DNA of 64,000 bases from Symsagittifera roscoffensis (Eukaryota > Xenacoelomorpha > Acoela > Convolutidae), in contig NC_087065.1 of assembly GCF_963678635.1 (NCBI RefSeq), forward strand, positions 14,114,743 through 14,178,742, given 5' to 3'. The notes beneath the pieces were generated by a model that searched no databases, was not told the DNA's origin, and saw only the letters and a program-made list of their open reading frames with translations. Of this stretch, positions 34,173 through 45,624 are shown one piece after another; the stretch's first letter is position 1; every line of letters starts with the position of its first letter. A program made the position numbers and the translations under genes.

Positions 34173-34859
34173 GTAAAATAAAATCTTGGTAAATTGTTTG
34201 ATGCATGGCTGAAATACTATGGTTTGATTCAACTGATGTTTGAAGTTGAGTTCGATTATTAATTCGGTTTTTGGGATGTTTTAAAAATTAGTGTGAGCTT
34301 CAATTTCGTTTAAAAAAAGTCGAGTACAACCATTCAAAGATAAAGAAAAATGCTCGCAAACTCCAAAAGTAAGACAAAGAAACAAAGAAAACACAAACTC
34401 TTAAGTTTCTCTTAAAAATGATGTTTTTTCAGTTTTGCAACTTTAATTGTATCTTAATCTCAACAATACGCGTGTTTCATTTCTATAAGTTTCAATTAAA
34501 ACATGTTTTTAGTTCAAACCAGCTACAATTTTTACATAGTTCCTTTCCTGTCAATCCTCAATTTTTTTAATACCTGATACCTACTTTTATACTAAAATTG
34601 TCAAGTATATTCATTTGGTATTCAACTTTCCAACTACAATTCATATGTATTTGTTTTTTAATTAAAAAAATAATTCTTTGTTTTAAAGTATTTTTTATAA
34701 CTTGATTAATCTCACTGTAAAAAATTATTCTCATTGATTATTCTCACTGTAAAACTAACCAATATACTAAAAACGATAAGTTATGAAGAATGTTTTTAGT
34801 TACAGTCAAAAAATTCATTAAAAAAATTGAAATCAGTTGCTTTCTTCTCTCCTCTAATT
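34173..34859. other. Intron sequence
   Basis: AT-rich intron following the TM3-TM4 exon. No gene or clear repeat seen. Confidence 0.5.
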
Positions 34860-34993
34860 TTGCGATAAACCAGTATATTGGAACCTGATCTAAACTACAT
34901 TTTATTATTGGATAAATTAGATATTGTACCACTGTAAAATATTTATTATTAACTAATCATAATCCATCCAACTAACAACCCACTTATTTGTAA

Positions 34994-35021
34994 GTGCTGA
35001 AATTACTTGTAATTTCAGCAC
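34994..35021. repeat. Perfect 13-bp inverted repeat (hairpin)
   Basis: GTGCTGAAATTAC, a 2-nt TT loop, then GTAATTTCAGCAC. The same structure is intact in the other copy of the element at 52940-52967. Confidence 0.9.
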
Positions 35022-35149
35022 CAGAGATATTTGAATTTAACTTAGAAATTAGTTGCCTCTCCAAGCGAACCAAAAAATCGTAAGGATTAACAGGATTAAG
35101 GAAAATCAAAAATCACTAATAACTTCTTGCATCCCTCATCCTAAACCTT

Positions 35150-35344
35150 ATGTCATTCAAAAATTTAGGAATTAAACAAACAATCGTTTTACACAATTGT
35201 GAAATAGACAACCAAAAGTACGATCTTGTAATCGTATTTTTGGTTGTCTATTGTAATCGTATTTTTGGTTGTAAAGGGATACAGAATGTATCCAACTGTA
35301 TACACAAACAGTTGAATACATTCGAACAAAACGACAAACAATAA
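35150..35344 (+). pseudogene. Small leader ORF, disrupted copy
   Basis: Begins MSFKNLGIKQTIVLHNCEIDN like the ORF at 54485, but a roughly 50-60 bp fold-back insertion (35231-35275) shifts the frame after about 28 codons. The remaining homology (RKRVSKSRNAFSESEASSLDELYKL) continues in another frame to about 35580, with a longer tail than the other copy. Confidence 0.55.
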
Positions 35345-35650
35345 AAAAGAAAAATTATAAGCAAACAAAGACAAATAACCCGAAAAAGAGTTTCGAAAAG
35401 CAGAAACGCATTCTCCGAATCAGAAGCCAGTAGTTTAGACGAATTATACAAATTAAGAGAATCAATAAATAAAAATTGCCCCATCCATGATCAATTATAT
35501 TTTTCCGATTCAGAAACAACTTCAAACTCATCAAAAAGAGGAAAAAGAAGAATAAAAAGCAGTATAAACACAAACCAGTACACCTAAAAAATTGGAATCA
35601 ACCAATTAGACATATTGATAATTATATATTAACAGTCATAAAACGAAAAA

Positions 35651-36634
35651 ATGAGCCACACTCAAAGTGAAGAATGTCCGGATGAAGAAGCAGTTTTTCC
35701 CTTTCTTATAGATTCACTTAATGATAGAGGACAAACACGATTTTGTAAAAACTTACTCGTATATTTGTTTGAACCAGGAATCAGTCCATGCAAAGCAGAT
35801 TTCCCGGATGTAAAAATCAAAAGACAGATTGTAGAACATTATTTGAAAGACATATGTGACCTAACACAACAATACGGAACCTACACCATAGAATTCAGCA
35901 CACCACGAACAGCTCATGGTAAATATGCAATCCAAACAGACGATATTGATTTAGAATTTTCAAAAGTTTTCATAGAAAATATTAAAAGTATACAATATCA
36001 TAATTCACAAAGAGCAAACTCCATATTCACTAACGAAGTTTTTGAAAAAATATATAGTTATAGATCTATATTAGAAAAGACAGAAGTTCAAAGTACGTCA
36101 CCAACCCAAACATCTAAACATACAAAAGTAAGAAACAAAATCACAGTATTTTCAACATTTTTACATATAATCCGCGAAAATTTCACCCAAAATGATGTCT
36201 CACAAAACACTAAACTTGATTTACAAAACATTTTAGCTTGGTTTATAATAGATTATTTTACCCACAACCTAGATTTAATTGCACAAGCAAGAAAAAATGT
36301 TAGTCCCCAAAATACGAATGACGACACTGTCATTGCAGAACAATCAGATTACGTTTGGGACCCTGAATGATCTCATCCAGCATTTATAAATATTCCACAA
36401 GATATCTCAAGTCAAGCCATTATTGTAATATCTTTTCACAGAGATTATGTAAAAGTAAAACCATTAACGATTGACGCAACACCATTAAATTATATTATAT
36501 TTTTACCTGATACACGAAATAACAGCTTAAATTCAACAGTCATACAAAATAAAAATTTCATTGGAACCAGAAATCTTACACAGCAAGACATTCAAACACC
36601 ATCACACTTCATAAATGAAGAAATCGTCCAAACA
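35651..36634 (+). pseudogene. Gag N-terminal ORF, truncated copy
   Basis: 239 codons from the ATG at 35651 to TGA at 36368, then same-frame homology to 36634 (SSQAI...DATPLNY, TRNLTQQDIQTPSHFINEE). It is closely similar to the ORF at 54836 (FEPGISPCKA.FPDVKIKRQI, LKDIC.LTQQYG.Y.IEFS). The region upstream of the ATG (GATAATTA.ATATTAACAGTCAT.AAACG) is conserved too. Function: presumably a gag or structural N-terminal protein of the Gypsy element; I recognise no domain. Confidence 0.7.
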
Positions 36635-36639
36635 ACAGT

Positions 36640-37140
36640 AACAACGATTCTGCTTCTCTTCTCTCAAGAATCCTCCTGAGTCGATCTTCTACGGGACCAC
36701 TCCTTTTATCCCCAGGGGTGTCCACTGATAGGGGTGATGGCGTCGCTGGACCCGTTTTCTTATACTCTGTCAGAGCCACATACAATGGGCCTGCTGCATC
36801 CAGCTCCTTTCCCTCCTGTCTCATTTCCACCTGCTCCAGTCCGTAAGGTGCCCGGTACCTCCTTGTGGCAAACACCATTTCGTCTCCTTTCAGTGCGATG
36901 TGTCCTTCATTCACGATAATCCTGCCATCGTCCCACACCGGCAACTTGTTCTCTAGACCTGCCCGCTCACGTGTTCTCAAGGCATCTCGTACCTCGAATT
37001 TTGGGGGCATAGACCTTCTCATTTTCTTGGCTTGAGTTGTCCATGAATTTATTTTTGCATCGCTGGTATGAAAATAAATCGCTGCAGAGTAGCCGATGAA
37101 GAGAGGATCCCAGCCGTCGATGAACTCCTTCTGCTGTTCT
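36640..37140 (-). pseudogene. Giant element copy 4: isolated fragment spanning regions B and C
   Basis: Minus-strand reading from about 37140 gives GWDPLFIGYSAAIYFHTSD, matching region B (GMEPRFIGWNVAAAHTF), and continues without a stop through IIVNEGHIALKGDEMVFAT and RRYRAPYGLEQVEM. The latter match copy 2 around the B/C boundary (VDLQEASLIL, LMVTARYK, APFGCEEVML). This copy therefore stays open where copies 1 and 2 are frameshifted. Higher GC than its surroundings. No LTR or other element sequence is attached; the left end abuts truncated Gypsy gag at 36634. Confidence 0.65.
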
Positions 37141-37155
37141 TCAGAAGGAGTTCAT
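37120..37155. repeat. 14-bp inverted repeat at the edge of the copy 4 fragment
   Basis: ATGAACTCCTTCTG (37120-37133), an 8-nt spacer, then CAGAAGGAGTTCAT (37142-37155). It marks the right edge of the fragment and looks like a fold-back junction. Confidence 0.85.
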
Positions 37156-39297
37156 TGTTATAAGAATTGTTATAAGACTAAGAAGATGTAAAAACCTATC
37201 CGGTCAAAGATTATATGAATGCCGAATACATTTAAAGTAAACCTTAGTTAAATATGAATATATGATGGATTTGGTTTGAACCTATGACATCTCTTGATCC
37301 TGGATATAATGTTTTGATTTAAAACAACTGATTTGTTTTGAAACCAATTATCGCTCTGAGCACTTTCAATTTAAAACTTACACTTACTTCTTTGCTTAAG
37401 GCCGATCAAACAAATTAACTAGATTGCAAGAAAAATAGTTTTAATGCATTCAGGTTGCGTAAATTGAATCAAAAGAAACAAAAAAAAGAAACTGTAATTT
37501 TATTCATCAATAGCATAACTCCGCACGCCAAATATGAACAGATTTGGACTCTTCGGTTGGAAATTGTTGTCAATCAGCGCGTAATCTATGGGCCAGCAGA
37601 GCATTGCATACACTCCAAGATTAGAAGGCCCAGGTAAAGCTGACGCCTGATGCTCAGCGACTTTTCTGTAATTATTTTAGCTACCATTAAAGCAGTCGAT
37701 AGAAAATAAATAACATAGTCACACTGGGTGACTTGAGCCAGTGCAGCTATGTGAATCTAGCAATGCATACGCAGACACCTCAAACGAGATGTTTGGCAAT
37801 TTGAAGATTCGTAGCAGAAAAGTTTCTGCGATCTAAGAAGAACTCGTTTTGTTTATTGTACGAGCATACCATGAAAAACTCAATTTGTGGATTGGTAAAC
37901 TTCTATGGAAAAATGACTTCAGTTTTTGCGGCCCTTATGCTCACGTTCAATGGCTGATAGAGTCAAGAATTTCAGTAGGCTCAAAAACACGAAGTGGTGT
38001 TTTCAAGAAAACAAACCAACACTGTGCTCAAATTGAAATGTGCAACCTTAATCAACAGTGATCACCCTTACCACGGAACAAGCAGTTGGTGGGAATCCTT
38101 CACTACCACGTCATCTAGGGATCTAAATTTCAAAGAAACTATCAGCAGCCCGAGCCGATACAAAATATTTCAATGTGGACAGTGCCTGGAGACAATGTTG
38201 GGAACTGAATCACGTTATAAGGGGGAAATTGAATTATTGACAAAAGACAAAGTTATAGAAAAAAATGTCAAATAGAAGGCTTTATCTACCGAGGTGTTTT
38301 GTATTTAAAACCGCAAGCGATCCAGAATGCATGTGATGGATGATGCTCGCAAGCGCGGAAGATAAGAATCCGAAAGTTTTTGACGTGTCCTTGTAACAAG
38401 AAGTGGAGCAACTTCTCAACAAGATCCAAATTGCATGAAATTGAAACAACAAAAAAAAAGATTGAAATAGAAATCCTACTCACTGTTAGGACTAGAAAGC
38501 ATGTCAATTTTAATGCATTTCTTCTTATTAATGATAATATAAAACAGAAAAAAATTTTTAAAGTTTTTGTAGGTACTAAATTGTCTCTCTTTTTTTGGTG
38601 AATTGAGGCTCAAATTTAGGCACACACAGTTGCTCAGTTGAAAATTGCTTTTGCAAAACCAAAAATCAAACAAACGAAATACTAGTCAGTTGCTCAGCTA
38701 ATAAATCAAAACTAGATCGAAGCAAAAATTGTTTTCGGTTGTGTTTGAATTATCAAGTTTCGACAACAATGGACATCTCAGAAAGACACATCAGCTGCGC
38801 AAAATCTTGTTTTTTTTTGAATAAATACAAATTTTTCAAGCTTAGCACAAAACAAAAAGCAAAGGCAAAAATTTTTAACAGTGAGAATATCATTTTGAAA
38901 CCTTATATCAAGAGTTTTTTTATGTTAACTGAACACTAATAGAAATATTCAAATTGAAGATGTATTATAAAGTTAGTCTTTCATAAAAGAAGTTAGCTGG
39001 TTATCTATATTTCGTTAGGGGTTGTATCTACGTGACAAAGAATCTTCTCGAAGATGTTGTTTTTCAAATTTTAACCTTAAAATTGAAATTTCTCAAGATA
39101 AATCTTCTCTAAAACCTGAATTTAGAAAAAAAATTCTCCAAAGTTTAAAGCAGTTCCGCTGAAATTTCCTTGTATTTTTATCTGAAATTTCTTGGGGAGG
39201 TCTTTTAATGGACTCTTTGCTGAGATTTAATTTCAAACTTAAAGCACAAAGATAGATTAATATAAATGGTTGACCTATTTGTCCCACTTCGAACTAT
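37156..39297. other. Intron sequence
   Basis: AT-rich, no gene supported; the short open frames here have no recognisable content. Confidence 0.5.
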
Positions 39298-39302
39298 ATG
39301 AC

Positions 39303-39513
39303 TGTTGTGATTTGTTTTAGTTTCTTAAATGACCTTCGATATTTAATTAATACCTGTTAACCAATTTAGTTACGACCATTGGTCGATACGAGACAAAGCT
39401 CAGTTGTCTTTTAGAACGTTCTTAATTCACTTACTTCCTTTTAATAGTTTTATTCTTTTAAATTTATGTACATTCATTTTTACATAGGTCTACAGGCTTA
39501 GAACATTTTATTA
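39303..39513 (+). repeat. 5' LTR of the 6.3 kb Gypsy element
   Basis: Begins TGTTGTGATTTG and ends ACATTTTATTA; about 95% identical by eye to 45410-45619. The following GCGCAGCCAGCAG is a plausible primer-binding region. Confidence 0.88.
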
Positions 39514-39589
39514 TTGCGCAGCCAGCAGACATCGAACGTGCGTGGAATTCCCCCTTTTGACCTAACCATACTCTAGAGCCACCACATGC

Positions 39590-40480
39590 CTGGACCCAAT
39601 GGAGCGACCAATTTCAATTGGCGATCATTGCTAAAGAAATTCTGGATTTAGAGAGTCTGCACGGACCAGAGATCCCAGAAACGCAAATACACATTTTGGA
39701 ACAAGCAACAGGCAACGAGACGGACGCGGAAAGAGCCATCAGAGAGAATAGGAACAAAAACGCCATTAAATAGTACGAATCTGAAGAAGAAAAGCGGATC
39801 AACGAAGAAAAGAGAAAATTCAATGGAATGAGACGAACGGAGGCGGATAAGAAATTGCGTTCACTTTTGTTTTTAGCCTTAGGGAGCGAAGGAAAAAGAG
39901 TCTTCTCACAGAAGAACCCGAGAGTCAAGATATTGACAATAACCTTCTCCGAGTTCTGGAGTTAACTTGACGCAGCATTTAACAAACCGCCCAACCTTAC
40001 GTTCGAAAGATACAAATTATTAAATCGGAAGCAGAAAGACCGCGAATCTTATGAACAATTTTGGGGAGCCCTGACGGATCTGGCTAGCATGTGTAACATC
40101 AAGGAATCCGACGAGGCAGAGTGGATAAGGGACAGTTTCATCTGCAATATGAAAAACACAGACACCCAGAGGAAACTACTGTCAGCTACCGTGAGCCCGT
40201 TGGAAGCACTTAAGCAAGCATTAATCGACGAAAAGGGATATTTTAATCACCAAAAATTGACGAATATGGCACGGTCGTTGACCAACGGGACAACTTTTAA
40301 ATCTTTTAACAACCATAACCAGATCAAAAAGGAACCGAGCCTAAACATGGAACGGAGTAATTCATGCATGAAGGTGGGTATGCATTTACGAAAGGCTATT
40401 TAAACGTCTGCCCAGCGAAGGACATAACTTGTAAAATTTGCAATTAAGAAGGACACTTCGCCAAATTATGTAAATCGCGT
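39590..40480 (+). pseudogene. Gag of the 6.3 kb Gypsy element
   Basis: Reads with stops at about 39769 and 39963. An E/R-rich helical segment (ATGNETDAERAIREN...EEEKRINEEKRKF) is followed by a capsid-like LTFERYKLLNRKQKDRESYEQFWGALTDLA...WIRDSFICNM. The zinc knuckle CKICN*EGHFAKLC (40434-40475) has a TAA in its middle. Non-functional. Confidence 0.75.
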
Positions 40481-40519
40481 AATAAAAGACCAACTGTAAA
40501 TACTGTAACGGATAATTAT

Positions 40520-41305
40520 GTGAATACAGAGAATTGTACATTCGTACCTCCGCAAAACTCGTGGGCGGAAAACCAAGAATCGTATGATGTTATAAATGCG
40601 TGTAACGAGTACGAACAGAGCGACGATGACAACTTTTTGGTGCTGAGTGTGAGAACTATCTACGACAAAAACGGTCTTGAAACAAAGAAACTTCTGAACG
40701 TAGGCATTGACTGGGATATGATTGTAAATATGAACATACCAGTAGATTCAGCAAGCCCCGTAAGTTTCTTAAAACAAAACGATTTACACGAAATCAAACT
40801 GAGATATCCGAACCTCAAAATAAACCCAGTGAAGAAAAGGGTAAAAGATTTATATTGCGGATTCACCAACGACACGATCAATATCTTAGGAAAGATAATC
40901 GTTAGGACACAATTCAATGGGTGGATCAGTGAAGAAACTCCGTTCTTCATAACTGGAGGACATGAACGAAACATCCTGGTGAACGACCATTTACTCAAGC
41001 TGGGCATAGAAGTGACTCAGAGGAAATGCCCCCAACCGATTTGCATGTTCAATCAACCTACACCTGAGAGTGAGTACAAAAACTTACCTTCTTTATCCGA
41101 CAGGATTTTTAACGAGTTCAAAGAACTATTCACTAGAGTGGAGAAAATACCCGACGATCGAAAAGTAACAAATTTCCACTCACCTTTTAAACCAATACAA
41201 TCCAAAGGGAGAAGAGTACCGCTTCACTTACTAGCTGGATTGAAACGAAGAATTGAAAAGAATGGAGACAGAAGGTCATATAATAATATTAGAGAAATGC
41301 GATGA
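40520..41305 (+). pseudogene. Protease and pol N-terminus of the 6.3 kb Gypsy element
   Basis: 261 open codons. MNIPVDSASPVSFL at about 40730 is the retropepsin active-site position, with DSA where DTG/DSG is usual. The LKINPVKKRVKDLYCGFTNDTINILGKI block and HERNILVNDHLLKLGI follow, as in Gypsy proteases. It then runs into the RT connection (FHSPFKPIQSKGRRVPLHLLAGLKRRIE), where the frame shifts at about 41250. Confidence 0.75.
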
Positions 41306-42110
41306 AGATTGTTTTATCAGCCCAATTATAATTACTCGGAAAAAGGATGCTTCGATCAATCTGGCTTTAGACTCCAAATTATTGAACGATCAAATTTTTA
41401 AAAATAAGTATCAAATACCGAACATCTATGAACTTATAGACAACGTGACCCTTCAATTCTCAGAGAAATCCAATGGACGAGTTTGGTTTTGCATTTTAGA
41501 CTTGAAAAACGCGTATGGCCAAATGAAACTATGCAAACAAACGAGTAAGCAATGTAATTATAGCATAGTAGGCGGCAAAACTACCGGAACATATCGATTT
41601 TTAACGGGAATTTACGGACTGGGGGACATGTGAAACGAATTCCAACGGGTTATGGACTCACTGCTGGAAAATATCCCTTTCACAAATTGTTACATAGTTA
41701 AAATCCTATTAGCCTCAAGGGGATCTTTGGAAGAACATAAAACAATAGTGTATATAATCTTATCAATATTAGATAAGAACAATATGGCAGTTAAATGGGG
41801 AAAATGTGCATTCTTTAAATCAGATATCGAATGGCTTGGTTTCAAAATTTCCGGCGATGGAGTACGACCTTTGGTCGGTAAAGCAGACGCGATAAAAAGT
41901 TTGCCAATACCCAAGAACATTTCCGAATTACGCTCGTTCTTCGGTTCGATAAACCAGTATGTAAATTTCGTCCCTAATTTATCGACCCTAAGCTCTCCCC
42001 TTCGTCCTCTTCTAAATAAAAAATCGGTTCACAAATGGGAATATGACCACTCTATAGCGTTTGAGAATTTAAAAGCGGAAATTGTAAAAATCACAGAAAA
42101 CAGTCACTTT
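41253..42110 (+). pseudogene. Reverse transcriptase of the 6.3 kb Gypsy element
   Basis: RT blocks in order: CFISPIIITRKKD, LALDSKLLNDQI, VWFCILDLKNAYGQMKL (motif A), YRFLTGIYGLGDM then TGA at 41631. After a frame resumption comes CYIVKILLASRGSLEEH, where the catalytic Y-x-D-D is replaced by YIVK, then KWGKCAFFKSDIEWLGF and ISELRSFFGSINQYVNFVPNLSTLSSPLRPLL. The missing aspartates and the stop make it catalytically dead. Confidence 0.85.
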
Positions 42111-42520
42111 GATATAAAAAAGAAGACAAGACTAAAAACAGACGATTCAGACAACGGACTGGTGCAACCTAGAACAGCTACAGGGCGACCAGTGGAAAAC
42201 AATCGCGTTCGCGTCGAGATTTTTTGAATAACCATGAAATGAAGTATTCTACCAAAGTATTAGAGTCGTTACGAGTTGTATGGGCAACAGAACATTTTAG
42301 AAACTACTTGTATGGAACTGAATTCCAAATAGTAACAGACCACAAAGCATTACTATCAGCACTCTCAGCAAAGCACGGGCACAAAACGATGCACAGTCGA
42401 TTGACCCGTTAGGTGAACAGACTTATACCATTCAATTTTAAAATATCCCATTTACCGGGAAAAGACATGTGCTTTACGGACCTTTTATCTAGACTTCTTT
42501 TGGGCAAAACCCTCCCAATT
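42110..42520 (+). pseudogene. RNase H of the 6.3 kb Gypsy element
   Basis: KTDDSDNGL (first aspartate), a frameshift, then NHEMKYSTKVLESLRVVWATEHFRNYLYG (conserved glutamate) and IVTDHKALLSAL (TDHK), a TAG at 42410, and HLPGKDMCFTDLLSRL. Typical Ty3/Gypsy RNase H and tether, broken by one frameshift and stops. Confidence 0.8.
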
Positions 42521-42745
42521 TCTCACTATGACGACGAATTTGTAGTCTCTTAAATCGATAAAATTCAGAAATTTTTATTGAATAAACTACATTCTAAATG
42601 TATAACTGTAAATACTGTAGATATAATAGCGTTGTAAATACGGTCGCTGTAAATACTTACTCTCGAGTTATTACAATCCCGGCTAGAGAATTCATTAGAA
42701 AACAGACAATTTTTACCATCTTCCAAAAAACGGCTAGAGTTCCCT

Positions 42746-43800
42746 ATGGAGAAAGCTACTGAACCACTACTGATCATCCCCGAAGAACATAATATCGCTC
42801 TCAAATCCAGAGATGACCGACTTTCACCCGACCACGCGGGCCTCTTAAGAAGATACAAGTCGGAATTAAATCTTCCCAATTCCCCTATTCGCCCTGAAAA
42901 CCACTGCTCAAAGAAACTGTTGCAAATTATGACCAGGGAAGATAAAGTGCTGTGGGACTTGATTGAGACGATAAAGACAAATCGACCAATGGGCATATAC
43001 GGAGCTTACATGAAAATTTATGCAAAAGATCTACACGTGAAGGACAATTTACTTTTTCTCGATAACAAATTAGTCGTTCCAGCTATCATCAGGGGAACCT
43101 TCAATTCGATGCTCCATGAGTTTCATCCAGGACAGTTTGGGATGAAATCACTTGCCAAATACTTGTGGTGGCCGCACATTTATTCAGAAATTTACCACCA
43201 CGGGAGAACGTGTAGTCAGTGTTTAAAAGCTGGTAAGAACATAAAGTGTTACTAGGTACCCATAATATTTCGAAACTTCCGAAGTTGATACTCCAGAATG
43301 ACGAAATCAATCTGGACTTTACGGGACCGTTAGATGCGTTCTGGGGTAATAATAAATACAATCTTCTGTGCTTTGACCGCTACACAAAGTTCCCTTCGGC
43401 CAAAATCGTTAACAACACCTCTACGAAAATGTCAATTCCTTCTTAAACGATTACTGTCATCTACACGGGTTCCCAAGAAAAATCTGATTCGACCATGGGT
43501 CATGCTTCTTATCCCATGATTTCAAAAATTTCTGCGAAAAATTCAAGATTGAAATTATTTACAGTACAGTCGGCGATCACAAATCCAATGGGCTAGTGGA
43601 AAGATTAGTTTACACGTCAAATCGAAACTACTGGCAATGTCGTTCGAATTACCAAAGCCATCACTAATCGAGTCGATTGAGAAAATCATTTGGTATTTGA
43701 GAATTTCGAAACAACCCGCTATCGGCTGTACCCCTTTTGAGAAACACTTTAATAGAACAGCGAACACTAGGTGGAAAATTTTTTGTCCGATATTGATCAT
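42746..43800 (+). pseudogene. Integrase of the 6.3 kb Gypsy element
   Basis: ATG at 42746 opens 169 codons holding the zinc-binding HHCC domain (LHEFHPGQFGMKSLAKYLWWP...CSQC), ending at 43253. In a shifted frame LDFTGPLDAFWGNNKYNLLCFDRYTKFP gives the first catalytic aspartate region; further frameshifts follow (GDHKSNGLVER region at about 43570). Integrase inserts the cDNA; this copy is inactive. Confidence 0.78.
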
Positions 43801-45409
43801 TTAGATAAAGGGAAAGCTATCATGTCGAAACATCGGGCCAACAACTGGGAACTCCACGACGGGGCAGAAGACGCATACCTGGATGAGGAAAAGGACAACA
43901 CCTCAGACTCAGAAGACAACCTGCCGCTAGCTAGGACGGTCACTACAAATACAAACGCAGACGATATCAAACAAGCTCCAGAACCTCTCTAAAAAACGCA
44001 GTCATTGGAGGTAATTTATATAGAAAGGGCTCTAACAGGAAAAGTAGGCACCCATATTTTAATCTGGTTCAGGGGGATAAAATCGACACTTCCGAACACA
44101 CCATAACCCTTGACACGGCCACGTGTTACGTAGATCAGACCTGGCTATCAATGGAAAAATACTCCCTGGGCCTAAAAAATAATAGTGAACCAGACACCCA
44201 CCGGGCATAAACTTCATACCCATTCGAGTTTAGCTGGAAAAAAGGAAGCTCTCACCACCAAAGAAATCAGTTACAACACCCTATGGGCATTCGAGACAAG
44301 GCACCTCAGGAGCTAACACAAACAGAGCATGGACTGGTGCACCGACCGTGAGCGTGGCCACTCAAGACTCCTCTCGAAATTCTTCAGATTCCTCATCCTC
44401 ATTAAACCTAAATTCGTAGGACGGGAAAACTGACGACTATTTCGAAGATGTGACCAATAATAACCTACCCCAGAACCACCAAGAATCTAACCAGGGCTAA
44501 AGTGTTACAGGTACCGTCGACTCCCCACACTCAAGCTCAAAAATGGCAGTACACACCGACCTCAGGGAGATCGTCAAAGAAAACACTATACTGATAGATA
44601 GTGTTCCTGATTTTACTGTCAACCCGACGATACAACTAAGACAATCTAGACCACGCAGGAATGTGGGACCTCCACATTTTTACGGAAATCATCGCTTTGT
44701 TGGCGTGGTCCTGGAAAACGATGACACAGGGACTTCACCCCCCCCCCCCCCCCCCCCCCCTCATAGTCTACCCCACCCGGAATTTCCTGGGCAACTTTCA
44801 CGGTCTCATCACCGTCAGATTTCTTGACACCATTAGCGGAGGCTCCTCCCTGACAAACACTTATTGCGGAAACAACATTAACCTGGTCATCAAAGAATTC
44901 TCTCCCTTCGGTCAGACCAGTAAATTCACCAATGAAGACCTTCTTTAACGAAAATTCCTCGGGCTCGCTCTCAGCTTATCAGACCACTAAGGATTATCCG
45001 TACGAGTTAGACAACTGTAGCAAATTTTCCCAAACTATTGATTCGGAGATTAGAGCAAAACTCGATCATTTTGACGACCAATTTAACTAATTCGTACCAA
45101 ATTAAGCAAAAACTTTATCCATACCTTACCTTATGATTTTAGTAGCTATCTGTAAATACAATTGTACATGTTAATGTACATGTGTGGATTACCGTTGGCT
45201 TAGTTTTAGTTTGGTTAGTTGTTTTATTTTATTCTGTATATTCACCCTGTACATTGTACATTCTCTCTCAATTATGGATACTATTTTGTTTGCTGTATTT
45301 TTACCTTCATGGCGCAGTTTGTAAAATTTTGTTCATTCTCGAAGGGGGAAAAAGGTGTATTTAGAATTAGTTAGTTAGTATGCAGTTTTATTTTTTTCCC
45401 GGTGGGAAA
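43771..45409 (+). pseudogene. Pol C-terminal tail and 3' region of the 6.3 kb Gypsy element
   Basis: Acidic segment (43771-43992: LDEEKDNTSDSEDN) and, after stops, IQLRQSRPRRNVGPPHFYGN (about 44630-44690), resembling the RP-rich end of Gypsy pol. A 23-C homopolymer (44738-44760) interrupts a frame. The rest to the LTR has no recognisable gene; an env-like protein is not evident. Confidence 0.5.
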
Positions 45410-45619
45410 TATTGTGACTTGTTTTAGTGTCTTAAATGACCTTCGGTATTTAATTAATACCTGTTAACCAATTTAGTTACGACCATTGGTCGATACGAGA
45501 CAAAGCTCAGTTGTATTTTAGAACGTTCTTAATTCACTTACTTCCATTTAATAGTTTTATTCTTTTAAGTTTATGTACATTCATTTGTACATAGGTCTTC
45601 AAGTATTAACATTTTATTA
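45410..45619 (+). repeat. 3' LTR of the 6.3 kb Gypsy element
   Basis: Starts TATTGTGACTTG (the expected TG has become TA) and ends ACATTTTATTA, followed by the ATGAC target duplication. Confidence 0.88.
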
Positions 45620-45624
45620 ATGAC

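Larger units (their letters stand above)
34860..36634 (+). mobile_element. Truncated copy of the AT-rich Gypsy family inside the receptor intron
   Basis: Shares with the 52840-56000 element the segment AACCTGATCTAAACTACATT, the perfect hairpin, a leader, the small ORF start MSFKNLG.KQTIVLHNCEIDN and the gag N-terminus. Compared with that copy it has lost about 1.4 kb of leader (53010-54400 equivalent). At its right end it is cut at about 36634, where a fragment of the giant element begins. No pol is present. Confidence 0.8.
39303..45619 (+). mobile_element. Full-length Gypsy-type LTR retrotransposon (6.3 kb, inactive)
   Basis: Two LTRs of about 210 bp (39303-39513 and 45410-45619) flank gag, protease, RT, RNase H and integrase in standard Ty3/Gypsy order. 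The element is bordered by identical ATGAC pentamers (39298-39302 and 45620-45624), a target-site duplication. It sits in the receptor intron in sense orientation. Frameshifts and stops occur in every gene. Confidence 0.92.

Noticed and set aside
43990-45409. An env gene in the 6.3 kb Gypsy element
   Set aside because: No signal peptide, transmembrane anchor or fusion-like region is visible; the only readable part resembles the end of pol.
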